Shown piece after piece: positions 22,701 through 33,043 of a stretch of DNA of 62,000 nucleotides. The notes under the pieces were generated by a model that worked only from the letters and a program-made list of their open reading frames with translations, was not told where the DNA came from and searched no databases. Made by a program: the position numbers and the translations under genes. Each line of letters starts with the position of its first letter. The first letter of the stretch is position 1. This DNA is from Mesostigma viride (taxonomy: Eukaryota; Streptophyta; Mesostigmatophyceae; Mesostigmatales; Mesostigmataceae), in assembly GCA_009746045.1 (NCBI GenBank), contig RPFO01000104.1:5018895-5080894 (forward strand), given 5' to 3'.

Positions 22701-24975
22701 CTTTTTGAAACAGGAAGGGATCTTTCTGAAACTGATCGAGGGATCTTTTTGAAACTGAAATAGGGATCTTTTTGAAACTGAAATAGGGACCTTTTTGAAA
22801 CGGGACTAAGTTTTGTTTTGAAACTGGACGAGGGATCTTTTTGAAACTGGAATAGGGATCTTTTTGAAACTGGAATAGGGATCTTTTTGAAACTGGAATA
22901 GGGATCTTTTTGAACCTAGACGAGGATGGCTCGCAGGCTCCTGGCCGGCCGCTGCAAGCCTGCTATACGTGTCACATGGGTGCGAGCCTGCTACTTCTGT
23001 TCGTGTCAACCTGGTGACATCACACGCTACACGAGGGTGACGTGATACCGCAGCTTGGGGTCAGCTTGCCGTTGGGCGTAGTGGGGCTGCTGATCGTTGC
23101 TCGAATAAATGTTTGTTTTTAGGACAAGAGGTCAAGCAATATATTTTTCTAACGTGTGCGATGCCCAGGCAGCGTCCACATGATTTGCTGGCAGGGGCAG
23201 GTGGTCAGAACCAGGGTTATCTAGTGGTTAGAACAAGTGTTATTTAGTGGTCAGAACCAGTGTTATTTAGTGGTCAGAACCAGTGGTATAAAGTAGTGAC
23301 ATGCTCCGCTTTGTTTGTTGCTCCTCACAGACAACTTTCTGTAGGGTAAAGGAGATGACCGCATGTTCAGTGAAAGTTGTAGAAGTAACTAATTGTTTTC
23401 AATCTGCCTGCCGGACGGTGTCCATTGCCTACACAAATTATGCCGCCCAGTCCCCCCCTCCAGCGGGCCCCCCTTCCCCCGAACATTTTCCCTCTTTGGT
23501 TTGCTTTCCTGACGCGACGCTTTTGAATGTTACTCAATGGGTGTTTCAAAGCCCAGTCAGTTTTGAATTTTTGCTGTTTTGACCCCAATGATGATCTGTT
23601 CTGGTGCTTGAAATGATTGGAATTTTAGAAAACATTTCGCCATCATGTTGAGCTCATTTTCTCCTGTCTGCGTTGTCCCGTTGGTGATGCCCTATTGGCC
23701 CCTACCTGCCAGGTGATGGTGGCGGAGGGCAAGCTCCCCTTTGTGTTTGACAAGTCGCTCCCCTCTCGCTTTGGCCTGCTCCCTCGCTACGCTCGCGATG
23801 AATCCGAGATCAAGTGGTTCGTGCTCAAGGAGGCGTGCTACATCTTCCACACAGGTGCGGCGGCGTGTTCTATTTCATGTAGAAATCATCATCAACATGG
23901 ATGGCGCCATGTGTTCATCTCATCAAATAGAAAGCATCATCCACACAGGTGCGGCGTTTTCTATTTCAATTAAAAAGTATCCTTACACAGGTGGCGGTAT
24001 ATTCATCTCAAATAGAAAGCATCTTCTTCACAGGTTGGGCGTGCTAGGCCTTGCACACAGGTGCGGCATGCTACAACATCTGAGTATCAGGATCGTCGTT
24101 TGCTGAACATATGTCATCTGAGTATCAGGATCGTCGTTTGCTGAACATAGTTTTCTTAAATAAGAAGATAGCTGTCACTGCTAGGTTGTAGAGCCGGAGG
24201 TGATGACAAATTTAAGGCCACGGCGGCCTGAGAAGGATTAATATTGGGGAAGACATCACCAGTTTGTGAGTGTTATGTTAATTACCCTGGAGTTCCGCAG
24301 TCAATAAAAAGCCTCCCAAAAGCCTAATAATTGAATGAAAAGCCTCCTAAAAGCCTAATAATTGAATGAGAAGGCTACTAAAAGCCTAATAATTGAATGA
24401 AAAGCCTCCTTAAAGCCTAATAATTGAATGAAAAGCCTACTAAAAGCCTAATAATTGAATGAAAAGCCTACCAAAAGCCTAATAATTGAATGAAAAGCCT
24501 CCTAAAAGCCTAATAATTGAATGAAAAGCCTACTACAAGCCTAACATTTGAATGAAAAGCCTACTAAAAGCCTAATAATTGAATGAAAAGCCTACTAAAA
24601 GCCTAATAATTGAATGAAAAGCCTACTAAAAGCCTAATAATTGAATGAAAAGCCTACCAGTGTATCCCACGGGTGAGGCCCTCCGCTGCCTCGCGCCTCA
24701 TGCTGGGTGAGCACAACATGCGCTCCCATTCTCTTGAAAGGGATCGGTAACTGAAATCATCGTAACCCCTGGATGTGCCCTACTCTGACGTAGGATCGAA
24801 ATTAGTTACTATTGATGGCGTTTGGGGGGGCATTTCCAGCTGTACTATTACCCGGCATTACCCTTGTTTCTCTGGATTCGCCCTTGTCCATTGGAACTCT
24901 TGCCCAGGTGCCCTCACCGGGCTGTACTGACATCCTGAACTAGCCTTAACTATCATGAGCTGCCTTATAGAAATT

Positions 24976-25007
<32 letters not shown>

Positions 25008-28000
25008 TTAATGGCGGCCCCTGTCATCCTGCTGATGGTGAAGAGTCAGCTCATAGGCAGACAGCCAGACCTTCACCATCTACAAAGAAGTCAAACTAGA
25101 AAAGGGGATCTGCAATTATGCATGGACACTTGAATGTTGTCAGCTCATTGGGGGGTTATGCATTCAGTGTACTGTCAAGCATGCCGAATGCTGAAAATTG
25201 CTATCTCCTGCTAAAAGTTTTAGTTGTATAACTGTGACAGCGTAATGATGCGTCATGATTTTAAGTGTCACCACGGGCATAGTGCATACTGATCACACAT
25301 ACCTTAGCATTTCCTGCTGGGCTCGGCTGCTTTCCAGCATCTGTCCACGCGCGTCCCGCTGGATGATGGGTCATCTCTGGACGGTGGGTCGTCTCTGGGT
25401 GATGGCTCGCGTGTGCCCTCTCCAGGGTCTAACTGTATGTTTTCCTTGGCTCGCGTGGGCCACACCCAGGCTTGTTGCGCTCGTTGCTTGCCACGATGCT
25501 CGTTTGCCGCGCTCGTTTCTTATTCAACGATTATGTCCTCTCTGTTGGAGCATGCCAACGATGCCTCGGCAATCCTGCTTGGGTCCGGTTCCAGTCCGTG
25601 CAATGCAATATTTTGTTCACGTGCATGCAATAACATTTATTTTTGCTTTTTTTTTTTTTTTTGGCGGATTAATTGGCCGTAACGACGATGTGGGAGTGCT
25701 GCTCAAAGCCAGTGAAAAGAAAATAATAGTATAAAACTCAAAGTTTTAATTGTGTTGACATTATTTTGTTTGTGTGTGTTCCCGTGTTCCATGGCGTTCG
25801 TCACCAGCCAACGCATGGGAGGAGGGCGATGATATTGTCAAGCTGGTCGCGTGCGCATTCCCATCCATGGATCTCAACAATCCCGCGAACAAGCCGGCCT
25901 CTGTGTAAGTCATTTGGTCTATCACACACTCGTCACGCCGGCCTCTGCCATCGCATGTGGCAAGGTCTACCTTTTCACCCAACTGCTGCAAGTAGGAATT
26001 GGTATGTTTAATGTTGCCAATATATAGAATCTGATCTCAAGCTGCAGAGTTTGTTGAACCTGTTTTCGTTAATAGACACTTTTAGAGTGTTTTTCTTTTG
26101 GGCTAACGTGACTATGTGCTCCCATGCCATGAAGGGATGACATACCATTGGCTGGCCTGGCCCCTCCGCCCGCTCCCTACGTTAGTGTCCTCACCGAACG
26201 AGCCGCGCCGAGAATGCCACGTTTAAGGATGGCATGATGACATTCAAGGGACGAATAAGATTCTGGCCAGAATGATAATAACGGGGAAAGGTAGAATGTA
26301 ATCGACCATGTGTGCGCCAACCTGACCGCAATGGACACCACAAGCCTTTTTGTAACTTTGAAACCTCCAGGGTTGAATAAACGTTTCCGCCTCCTCCCCC
26401 CTCTTTCCTCCCCTTCCTCCCCTTCCTCCCCTTCCTCCCCTTCCTCCCCTTCCTCCCCTTCCTCCCCTTCCTCCCCTTCCTCCCCTTCCTCCCCTTCCTC
26501 CCCTTCCTCCCCTTCCTCCCCTTCCTCCCCTTCCTCCCCTTCCTCCCCTTCCTCCCCTTCCTCCCCTTCCTCCCCTTCCTCCCCTTCCTCCCTTCCTCCC
26601 TTCCTCCCCTTCCTCCCCTTCCTCCCCTTCCTCCCCTTCCTCCCCTTCCTCCCCTTCCTCCCCTTCCTCCCCTTCCTCCCTTCCTCCCTTCCTCCCCTTC
26701 CTCCCCTTCCTCCCCTTCCTCCCCTTCCTCCCTTCCTCCCTTCCTCCCCTCCCCTTCCTCCCCTTCCTCCCCTTCCTCCCTTCCTCCCCTTCCTCCCCTT
26801 CCTCCCCTTCCTCCCTTCCTCCCCTTCCTCCCCTTCCTCCCCTTCCTCCCCTTCCTCCCTTCCTCCCTTCCTCCCTTCCTCCCTTCCTCCCCTTCCTCCC
26901 TTCCTCCCCTTCCTCCCCTTCCTCCCTTCCTCCCCTTCCTCCCCTTCCTCCCTTCCTCCCCTTCCTCCCCTTCCTCCCCTTCCTCCCCTTCCTCCCCTTC
27001 CTCCCCTTCCTCCCCTTCCTCCCTTCCTCCCTTCCTCCCCTTCCTCCCTTCCTCCCCTTCCTCCCTTCCTCCCCTTCCTCCCTTCCTCCCCTTCCTCCCT
27101 TCCTCCCTTCCTCCCTTCCTCCCCTTCCTCCCCTTCCTCCCTTCCTCCCTTCCTCCCCTTCCTCCCCTTCCTCCCTTCCTCCCTTCCTCCCCTTCCTCCC
27201 CTTCCTCCCCTTCCTCCCCTTCCTCCCCTTCCTCCCCTTCCTCCCCTTCCTCCCTTCCTCCCTTCCTCCCCTTCCTCCCCTTCCTCCCCTTCCTCCCCTT
27301 CCTCCCCTTCCTCCCCTTCCTCCCCTTCCTCCCCTTCCTCCCCTTCCTCCCTTCCTCCCCTTCCTCCCCTTCCTCCCCTTCCTCCCCTTCCTCCCCTTCC
27401 TCCCCTTCCTCCCCTTCCTCCCTTCCTCCCCTTCCTCCCCTTCCTCCCTTCCTCCCCTTCCTCCCCTTCCTCCCCTTCCTCCCCTTCCTCCCTTCCTCCC
27501 CTTCCTCCCCTTCCTCCCCTTCCTCCCCTTCCTCCCCCTCCCCTTCCTCCCCTTCCTCCCCTTCCTCCCCTTCCTCCCCTTCCTCCCCTTCCTCCCCTTC
27601 CTCCCTTCCTCCCTTCCTCCCCTTCCTCCCTTCCTCCCCTTCCTCCCCTTCCTCCCCTTCCTCCCTTCCTCCCTTCCTCCCCTTCCTCCCCTTCCTCCCT
27701 TCCTCCCCTTCCTCCCTTCCTCCCCTTCCTCCCCTTCCTCCCTTCCTCCCTTTCCTCCCCTTCCTCCCTTCCTCCCCTTCCTCCCCTTCCTCCCCTTCCT
27801 CCCCTTCCTCCCCTTCCTCCCCTTCCTCCCTTCCTCCCTTCCTCCCCTTCCTCCCCTTCCTCCCTTCCTCCCCTTCCTCCCCTTCCTCCCTTCCTCCCCT
27901 TCCTCCCCTTCCTCCCCTTCCTCCCTTCCTCCCCTTCCCCCTTCCCCCTTCCTCCCTTCCTCCCTTCCTCCCCTTCCTCCCCTTCCTCCCCTTCCTCCCT

Positions 28001-31000
28001 TCCTCCCTTCCTCCCCTTCCTCCCCTTCCTCCCTTCCTCCCCTTCCTCCCTTCCTCCCTTCCTCCCCTTCCTCCCCTTCCTCCCTTCCTCCCTTCCTCCC
28101 CTTCCTCCCCTTCCTCCCTTCCTCCCCTTCCTCCCCTTCCTCCCTTCCTCCCCTTCCTCCCCTTCCTCCCCTTCCTCCCTTCCCCCCTTCCCCCCTTCCT
28201 CCCCTTCCCCCCTTCCTCCCCTTCCTCCCCTTCCTCCCCTTCCTCCCCTTCCTCCCTTCCTCCCTTCCTCCCCTTCCTCCCTTCCTCCCTTCCCCCTTCC
28301 CCCCTTCCTCCCCTTCCTCCCTTCCTCCCTTCCTCCCCTTCCTCCCTTCCTCCCCTTCCTCCCCTTCCTCCCTTCCTCCCTTCCTCCCCTTCCTCCCCTT
28401 CCTCCCCTTCCTCCCCTTCCTCCCTTCCTCCCCTTCCTCCCCTTCCTCCCCTTCCTCCCCTTCCTCCCCTTCCTCCCCTTCCTCCCCTTCCTCCCCTTCC
28501 TCCCTTCCTCCCCTTCCTCCCCTTCCTCCCCTTCCTCCCCTTCCTCCCCTTCCTCCCCTTCCCTTCTCTTCCTCCCCCTCCCTTCGTCTCGTTTGCTTTC
28601 TCCAGCATTGAGTACTCGCTCCAGCTGAGCACCGGCACAGTCACGCAGCGCCGGCTGGCCAAGACCCACATGGAATTCCCCCGCGTGAAGGATACGCTGA
28701 TTGGCCGCAAGTCGCGGTTTGTCTACGCGGGCATCCTTGGCACGCGCGACATGTCGTGCCCCCGCATCGAGGGCATCGTCAAGGTCGATGTGGACTTGCC
28801 CGGCGAGGACGCGTCTGAGGTCGGCAAGATCATCTATGGGGAGCAGCGGTATGGGGGAGAGCCGGTGTTTGTGCCGAGGGTGGGCGGGACGAGCGAGGAC
28901 GACGGCTTCCTGCTCGTGTTTGTGCACGACGAGACAACCGGGTGAGCGCTCTTAGCTCTTACGCCATACTATGCAATAATAGTAATGATAATAACAATAG
29001 CAATAATTATTATAATAGCGGTCCGCAAATGAGAGTGTGATTTGTGCACGACGAGAACACGGGGTGAGCGCACTTAAGCCCAAGTATGCGAATAGGGCGT
29101 AGGAATAGGGGATTAGGAATGATTGAGTTTATTAGTACATGGCTAGTGCAGGACACATCGGGGTGAGCCGAGAGTTGTGCGAGTCAGAGTGCTTTAGAGT
29201 GCACTTGTTTTACCCATAGGAGCATGTTAATGTTCGAGGAGACCATGGCATGACTGCTCGTTGAATGATTTAGATTGCTTTGGTCACAATTGAGCATAAT
29301 TTAAAATGACTTTATGCAAGAAGGAATGTGGATATGGCGGGCTGACCCTTTGTGCGAGTAGGGATTCTGCCGCTCTGGAAGTCAAGCCCCATCACAGTCA
29401 GCTTTTCTAGTCAAGATGTCCGATCATGAGCTAAGGGGATTAAAATGTACTGTACTAAGCCTCTATCGGAAATGGAGTACTTGTGCCGCGTGCGCCAGTC
29501 ATCAGAACATTGTTCGCCAGGATGTGGGAGCGTGCGGTATGGTGTCACACTTTCATGTAGGAGAATGTTTTGTGGTCGGAGACTCGAGGTATTCTCACGA
29601 TGACCCTGTTGGAGTGTCGTCGTCTGAATGCTGTGTGGGAAGGCCGCCTTGTATGACTGCATGCATGCTTCTTACTAGCATCTTCCGTTTTGCTGGTAGG
29701 AATCCTGTTCCCCAGAAGCCTGTTTCCCCCTTTCATTCCTTTGACTCCTAAGGCTTCGCAAGGCAACGCTTGATGGAGCCCAGCTTGATGCATGGGACAA
29801 GCAACCCTACAACATCGCAACCCAGCGACTTCTAAGGCTTCGCAAGGCAACGCTTGATGGAGCCCAGCTTGATGCATGGGACAAGCAACCCTACAACATC
29901 GCAACCCAGCGACTTCTAAGGCTTCGCAAGGCAACGCTTGATGGAGCCCAGCTTGATGCATGGGACAAGCAACCCTACAACATCGCAACCCAGCGACTTC
30001 TAAGGCTTCGCAAGGCAACGCTTGATGGAGCCCAGCTTGATGCATGGGACAAGCAACCCTACAACATCGCAACCCAGCGACTTCTAAGGCTTCGCAAGGC
30101 AACGCTTGATGGAGCCCAGCTTGATGCATGGGACAAGCAACCCTACAACATCGAAACCCAGCGACTTCTAAGGCTTCGCAAGGCAACGCTTGATGGAGCC
30201 CAGCTTGATGCATGGGACAAGCAACCCTACAACATCGCAACCCAGCGACTTCTAAGGCTTCGCAAGGCAACGCTTGATGGAGCCCAGCTTGATGCATGGG
30301 ACAAGCAACCCTACAACATCGCAACCCAGCGACTTCTAAGGCTTCGCAAGGCAACGCTTGATGGAGCCCAGCTTGATGCATGGGACAAGCAACCCTACAA
30401 CATCGAAACCCAGCGACTTCTAAGGCTTCGCAAGGCAACGCTTGATGGAGCCCAGCTTGATGCATGGGACAAGCAACCCTACAACATCGCAACCCAGCGA
30501 CTTCTAAGGCTTCGCAAGGCAACGCTTGATGGAGCCCAGCTTGATGCATGGGACAAGCAACCCTACAACATCGCAACCCAGCGACTTCTAAGGCTTCGCA
30601 AGGCAAGGCTTGATGGAGCCCAGCTTGATGCATGGGACAAGCAACCCTACAACATCGCAACCCAGCGACTTCTAAGGCTTCGCAAGGCAACGCTTGATGG
30701 AGCCCAGCTTGATGCATGGGACAAGCAACCCTACAACATCGATACCCAGCGACTTCTAAGGCTTCGCAAGGCAACCCTAAGCGGTTGGCTTGCGATTATG
30801 CTGTTGCAATGTCCCATACGCATTCCATATCAATATCCAACCAGCCCTCGATAGGATTTAAGATGCAAACTGTGGTCCCTGGTGGTACGTGCAGGTCTTA
30901 GGCACCACCCACAGTTGTGCGTTGATGCAGAGAGAGCGCTTGGTGCCCCCCCCCCCCTCAGGCAGTGAGAGGATATACAGGCCTGCGGCGCTCTCCCTCC

Positions 31001-31378
31001 TCGTTGTGTACTATGGGGGGGGGCGGTTCCTTTTGGCTTTTGGAAGACCCATGTGACGCAGTCACGTGTTTTAATGTTTTTTTTTTTACCCTGGTCCCAT
31101 CAGCACCTTCACATGTGGTCTGGTCCATGGTGGGGACCCTGGTGTTGCCCCACAGCAAGTCGGAGTTCGACGTGTTTGATGCCAAGACCATGTCTCCAAC
31201 GCCGGTGGCGCGCGTGGTGCTGCCCCATCGAGTGCCCTACGGTTTCCACGGCCTGTTTGTCAGCGAGGTGCGTTGTGTGATGACAAGGGGCGTACGGTTT
31301 GTGTGCACTATGATGTGGGTTATTTATAACGTGTGGTGTGTGTATGACAGCCTTGTTTGCCAGCCTGCCCCGAGCTAG
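12005..31378 (+). CDS. CCD1: CCD1-like carotenoid 9,10(9',10') cleavage dioxygenase, 13 recognised exons
   Basis: Exons: 12005-12249, 12383-12439, 13294-13308, 15333-15411, 16466-16498, 17695-17788, 19160-19222, 20343-20453, 22138-22331, 23713-23854, 25808-25904, 28606-28941, 31156-31267, then either read-through to TAG 31376-31378 or one more exon. All introns are GT-AG with matching phases. About 526 codons are recovered against roughly 540-550 in plant CCD1. The four Fe(II)-binding His of the family are visible: TAHPK, MMHDFA, IFHTANAW and YGFHGLF. Second-shell Glu are in LNEGDLP, MEFPRV and HDETTG. Other landmarks are [26 protein letters not shown] and [13 protein letters not shown]. The start ATG is the first Met after an in-frame TAA at 11966-11968. 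The N-terminus has a hydrophobic stretch near residues 3-17 that could be a membrane anchor or targeting signal. The CCD1 match is strong. The substrate, presumably a C40 carotenoid or apocarotenoid, is inferred from the family. All key residues are intact, so the enzyme is probably active. Confidence 0.95.
13294..13308 (+). other. 15-nt microexon of the CCD1-like gene encoding the FDGDG loop
   Basis: The upstream exon ends in TG within AGHHW and the next long exon begins C-ATG-CTG-CAT-GGC (GMLHG). The intervening conserved FDGDG sequence of the family occurs only at 13294-13308, flanked by GGCACGCAG and GTATCC. It supplies the missing residues in the right phase on both sides. Confidence 0.92.
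14414..15315. repeat. 8-bp microsatellite/minisatellite (GGATGGGT)n, about 112 copies
   Basis: An almost perfect 8-bp repeat fills about 900 bp of the intron after the microexon and stops 18 nt before the acceptor at 15332. A few interruptions (GGGTGGGTGGGTGGG near 14935, GGCTGGGT twice) mark sub-blocks. Because 8 is not a multiple of 3, every frame shows a long artificial ORF rich in Trp-Met-Gly-Val-Asp, or His-Pro-Ser-Thr on the other strand. Confidence 0.98.
16618..16665 (+). repeat. Degenerate intronic copy of the 16466-16498 exon
   Basis: The sequence after AGAGGCGGCGGCGGGCGGAC reads CCGTGCACACTCCGATACGC. This resembles the exon end at 16480-16505 (GGGGAGCCCGTGTACACTCC followed by the GGTAAG donor). 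The copy has lost the GT and has no matching acceptor. The first copy is the one whose frame and length fit CCD1. Confidence 0.6.
16708..16756. repeat. (TAA)n microsatellite in an intron
   Basis: About 16 uninterrupted TAA/AAT units. It lies in the intron 16499-17694 of the CCD1-like gene. Confidence 0.95.
17826..18060. repeat. 60-bp tandem repeat, about 3.7 copies
   Basis: Units containing CACAAGTGCTGGCCCTGTGC then TAACTGGCACAGCGACCAAG repeat with a 60-bp period in the intron 17789-19159. The last unit decays into TGTACACTTAAG. Open frames through this array are repeat artefacts. Confidence 0.93.
18447..18597. repeat. Short tandem repeat based on TTGGCACTC / TGGTCACTC
   Basis: Imperfect 9-bp units (CTCTTGGCA, CTCTTGTCG, CTCTGGTCA) run for about 150 bp in the same intron as the 60-bp repeat. 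Confidence 0.9.
20425..20812 (+). repeat. Serial copies (4) of an exon 3' end plus donor
   Basis: The exon 20343-20453 ends CACCCCAAGGTGGACGCGGA GACAG followed by GTGGGC. Similar segments follow in the intron at about 20528-20563 (ACCCCAGTGCGGACGCAGAG then ACAGGTGGGC), 20645-20675 (ACCCTCAGGTGGGCGAAGAG then ACAGGTGGGT) and 20779-20805 (ATCCCAAGGTGGACGGGGAT then ACACTT). Identity falls with distance. Only the first joins in phase to the next exon. Confidence 0.85.
20849..21363. repeat. 34-bp minisatellite, about 15 copies
   Basis: Units with core CTATTCAGTCATCATGATAG repeat essentially without variation. They contain the short palindrome-like ATCATGAT. The array lies in the CCD1-like intron 20454-22137. 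The lack of variation suggests a recent expansion. Confidence 0.97.
21697..21838. repeat. 15-bp tandem repeat (ATCTGGTTCTATTAT)n
   Basis: About nine and a half near-identical copies of a 15-bp unit. A period divisible by three creates open frames on both strands that should not be read as proteins. Confidence 0.97.
22676..22920. repeat. Imperfect 22-24-bp tandem repeat in an intron
   Basis: About ten units of the type GAAACTGGAATAGGGATCTT followed by TTT, with variants (GAAACTGGACGAGGG, GAAACGGGACTAAG). It lies in the intron 22332-23712. A smaller repeat based on TGGTCAGAACCAGTGTTATT follows at 23200-23292. Confidence 0.92.
23838..24072 (+). repeat. Serial copies (about 5) of an exon end plus donor
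   Basis: The exon 23713-23854 ends CATCTTCCACACAG followed by GTGCGGC. The intron then contains CATCATCCACACAGGTGCGG (23936-23955), CCTTACACAGGTGGCGG (about 23980), CATCTTCTTCACAGGTTGGG (about 24019) and GCACACAGGTGCGGC (about 24051). Several are separated by related TCTATTTCA/ATAGAAA tracts. Only the first gives the conserved CCD1 His motif IFHTANAW. Confidence 0.88.
24295..24660. repeat. 31-bp tandem repeat, about 11-12 copies
   Basis: Units with core GAATGAAAAGCCTACTAAAA then GCCTAATAATT repeat in the intron 23855-25807, with single-base variants. A (TTTC)n run follows at about 24967-25009. Confidence 0.95.
26390..28585. repeat. 2.2 kb uninterrupted pyrimidine tract, (CCTTCCTCC)n/(CCTTCCTC)n
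   Basis: About 2196 nt on the plus strand contain only C and T, built from alternating 9-bp and 8-bp CCTTCCTC-type units. The tract ends 20 nt before the exon at 28606, so it merges with the normal polypyrimidine tract of that 3' splice site. Long Gly-Glu-Arg or Ser-Pro-Leu ORFs across it are artefacts. Homopurine-homopyrimidine DNA of this kind is known to form triplex (H-DNA) structures in vitro. Confidence 0.98.
29038..29172 (+). repeat. Two decayed copies of the 28606-28941 exon end plus donor
   Basis: The exon ends TTTGTGCACGACGAGACAAC CGG followed by GTGAGCGC. At 29041-29070 the intron reads TTTGTGCACGACGAGAACAC GGGGTGAGCGCAC. A shorter copy GGACACATCGGGGTGAGC is at about 29150-29167. 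The intronic copy encodes FVHDENTG, the form usual in plant CCD1, while the used exon encodes FVHDETTG. Confidence 0.85.
29749..30776. repeat. 84-bp minisatellite, about 12 copies
   Basis: Near-identical 84-bp units (containing CTTCTAAGGCTTCGCAAGGC and GATGCATGGGACAAGCAACC) fill 1 kb of the intron 28942-31155. The period is a multiple of three, so a 409-codon minus-strand ORF runs through it. Its residues merely repeat with a 28-residue period, and I do not consider it a gene. Confidence 0.97.
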
Positions 31379-32380
31379 CTACGCTAGCTTGCCCCTATGC
31401 TCCGCGACTGATCATCCCAGGGCCCTGGGGTTACCTTGGCTCGTTGCAGCAGCAATGCCTTGCAGCAGCGATTCCTTATCTTGTGGATGTATTTACTTCT
31501 GTTCAGTGCCGATTACAGAAACTTTTCTAGTCTCTGGCCTTTTTATGCGAATGAAGAGCTTAGGTAAATTATAACAACCTCGACAACTTTTCCGATTTCT
31601 TCGAAAATAGTTTAGTGTAGTGGTACGAGAGAGACCGCCGCGGCGGCTGGGACAGCTGCAGGTTTTGATGTCCCGCCGGCCGCACGGGTTTCAGGCGTCA
31701 GACAATTAAGTCATAAATTAAATATGGGAAATTGTGGGCTGGGTGCCCTTGGTCGGGCCGCGCGCCACTAGTCCTTAGGCAGCTAGTATGGAATGTAAGA
31801 CATTGCTGAAAAACCGGCGTCACATGCTAGTGATGTGACGGTCGCCACTAGTCAGAGTGGCCATATTTTGTTACGAAAGCACTTTGCGTGGCAAGCCCTA
31901 TTGGGCTTTGAAAGTACGAGTAGGATTGTTCAAAGCTTGTATATTTCGTAGGGAGTTTGTGACGCAAGTCTCACGTTACACGGAAAGTGAATTGTGGTTG
32001 TAAACAGCTGTCCTGCTTGTCCAATTGGGAATATAGCCAAGGGCAGTTTGTCGTCTAGGTAGTTTCTGTCAAATGTCTCTAGCCTTTTTATGAGAATGAA
32101 GAGCTTAGGTAAATTATAACAACGTCGAAAACTTTACAAAATTTTCAGTCGAAGTTAGGACCAAGCACTGCCCAGCATGTGGCGGAAGCAAGTATGATGC
32201 TGATATCCTATGTGGCTAATTGGATCGTCGCGTTTGTTTGCCATTATATCCTATGCTATCACTTGGATGACATATACACAGCAACAGAATACTCATGTGT
32301 GTGATCGACTATATAGGAACCGCTTAGCCTTATTTGGACAGTGACTTACAAGTACGACAGTATGCGACTAGACAATAATT
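31379..32380. other. Downstream spacer with a 70-bp direct repeat
   Basis: No gene is supported. A segment containing GAATGAAGAGCTTAGGTAAA occurs at 31531-31605 and again, about 90% alike, at 32072-32145. The two copies bracket about 540 bp. A possible terminal CCD1 exon could lie just before the first copy: in-phase acceptors are near 31450 and 31463, and the second gives a frame open to a stop at about 31563. Confidence 0.55.
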
Positions 32381-32410
32381 GAATTCTTGTCAAAGCCTTA
32401 TGGAAGTAAA

Positions 32411-32720
32411 TGGTTTTTGGTTGCTTTCCACATAAAGCATCATGAGTTCATTGTGCAGGCTGGCAGAGTTGCTTGTCATGATGTCCGCGGTAAGGCCGCG
32501 ACCTGCATCACTCAGGTCTTACGGGGGGAAGGCCGCGACCTGCATCACTCTGGTCTTACGGCCGGCCGTAAGACCAGAGTGATGCAGGTCGCGGCCTTAC
32601 GGCGGCAAAACCAGTGTGATGCAGGTCACGGCCTTCCCGCCGACCTCATGACAAGCAACTCTGCCAGCCTGCACCATGAAACTCAGGGTGCTTTATGTTG
32701 AAAGCAACCAAAAACCTTTG
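32411..32720. repeat. Fold-back inverted repeat (about 310 bp) with a 70-bp perfect palindrome at its centre
   Basis: The left arm starts near GGTTTTTGGTTGCTTTC (32412). The right arm ends with its complement GAAAGCAACCAAAAACC (to about 32717). Both arms carry GCAGGCTGGCAGAGTTGCTT or its complement. The inner 32529-32598 segment is a perfect palindrome centred between 32563 and 32564. Each arm also holds two copies of a roughly 35-bp direct repeat with GACCTGCATCACTC. It could be a fold-back MITE or a hairpin-RNA source. No transposase is present. Confidence 0.9.
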
Positions 32721-33043
32721 CCCCAGTACCTCAACAAACTCTTAGAAACATAATTATCAACCTTTGAACGCATCGTCATGGTCTTGCCACCGAACAGCCA
32801 CTGAAATTTGCGCCACCTAAGACTTTCAACTCTAAAAATTCAGGCCTTTCCGGCGCGGCGCTCCAATCTCCACACTGGCCCAACGGATCTAAGTCTGCCT
32901 GCTGACTCGGAACTAAACCAGACGTAACGATTCCTAATACAACTGCGTTCTTGGTCACTTTCGTGTAATCATTTTCTAATTAGATTAGCATAGTACTCCG
33001 TGGCATGCCCATGCGCATGGCACACAAGTACTTGCTTGCTTAC

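Noticed and set aside
26177-28927. Very long Gly-Glu-Arg-Lys or Ser-Pro-Leu ORFs (up to 916 codons)
   Set aside because: They are translations of the (CCTTCCTCC)n intron tract, open because the repeat has no stop codons. All frames are equally open and the tract is inside a CCD1 intron.
29545-30774. 409-codon Cys-containing repeat protein on the minus strand
   Set aside because: It arises from an 84-bp tandem repeat whose period is a multiple of three. It shows no domain and lies inside an intron.
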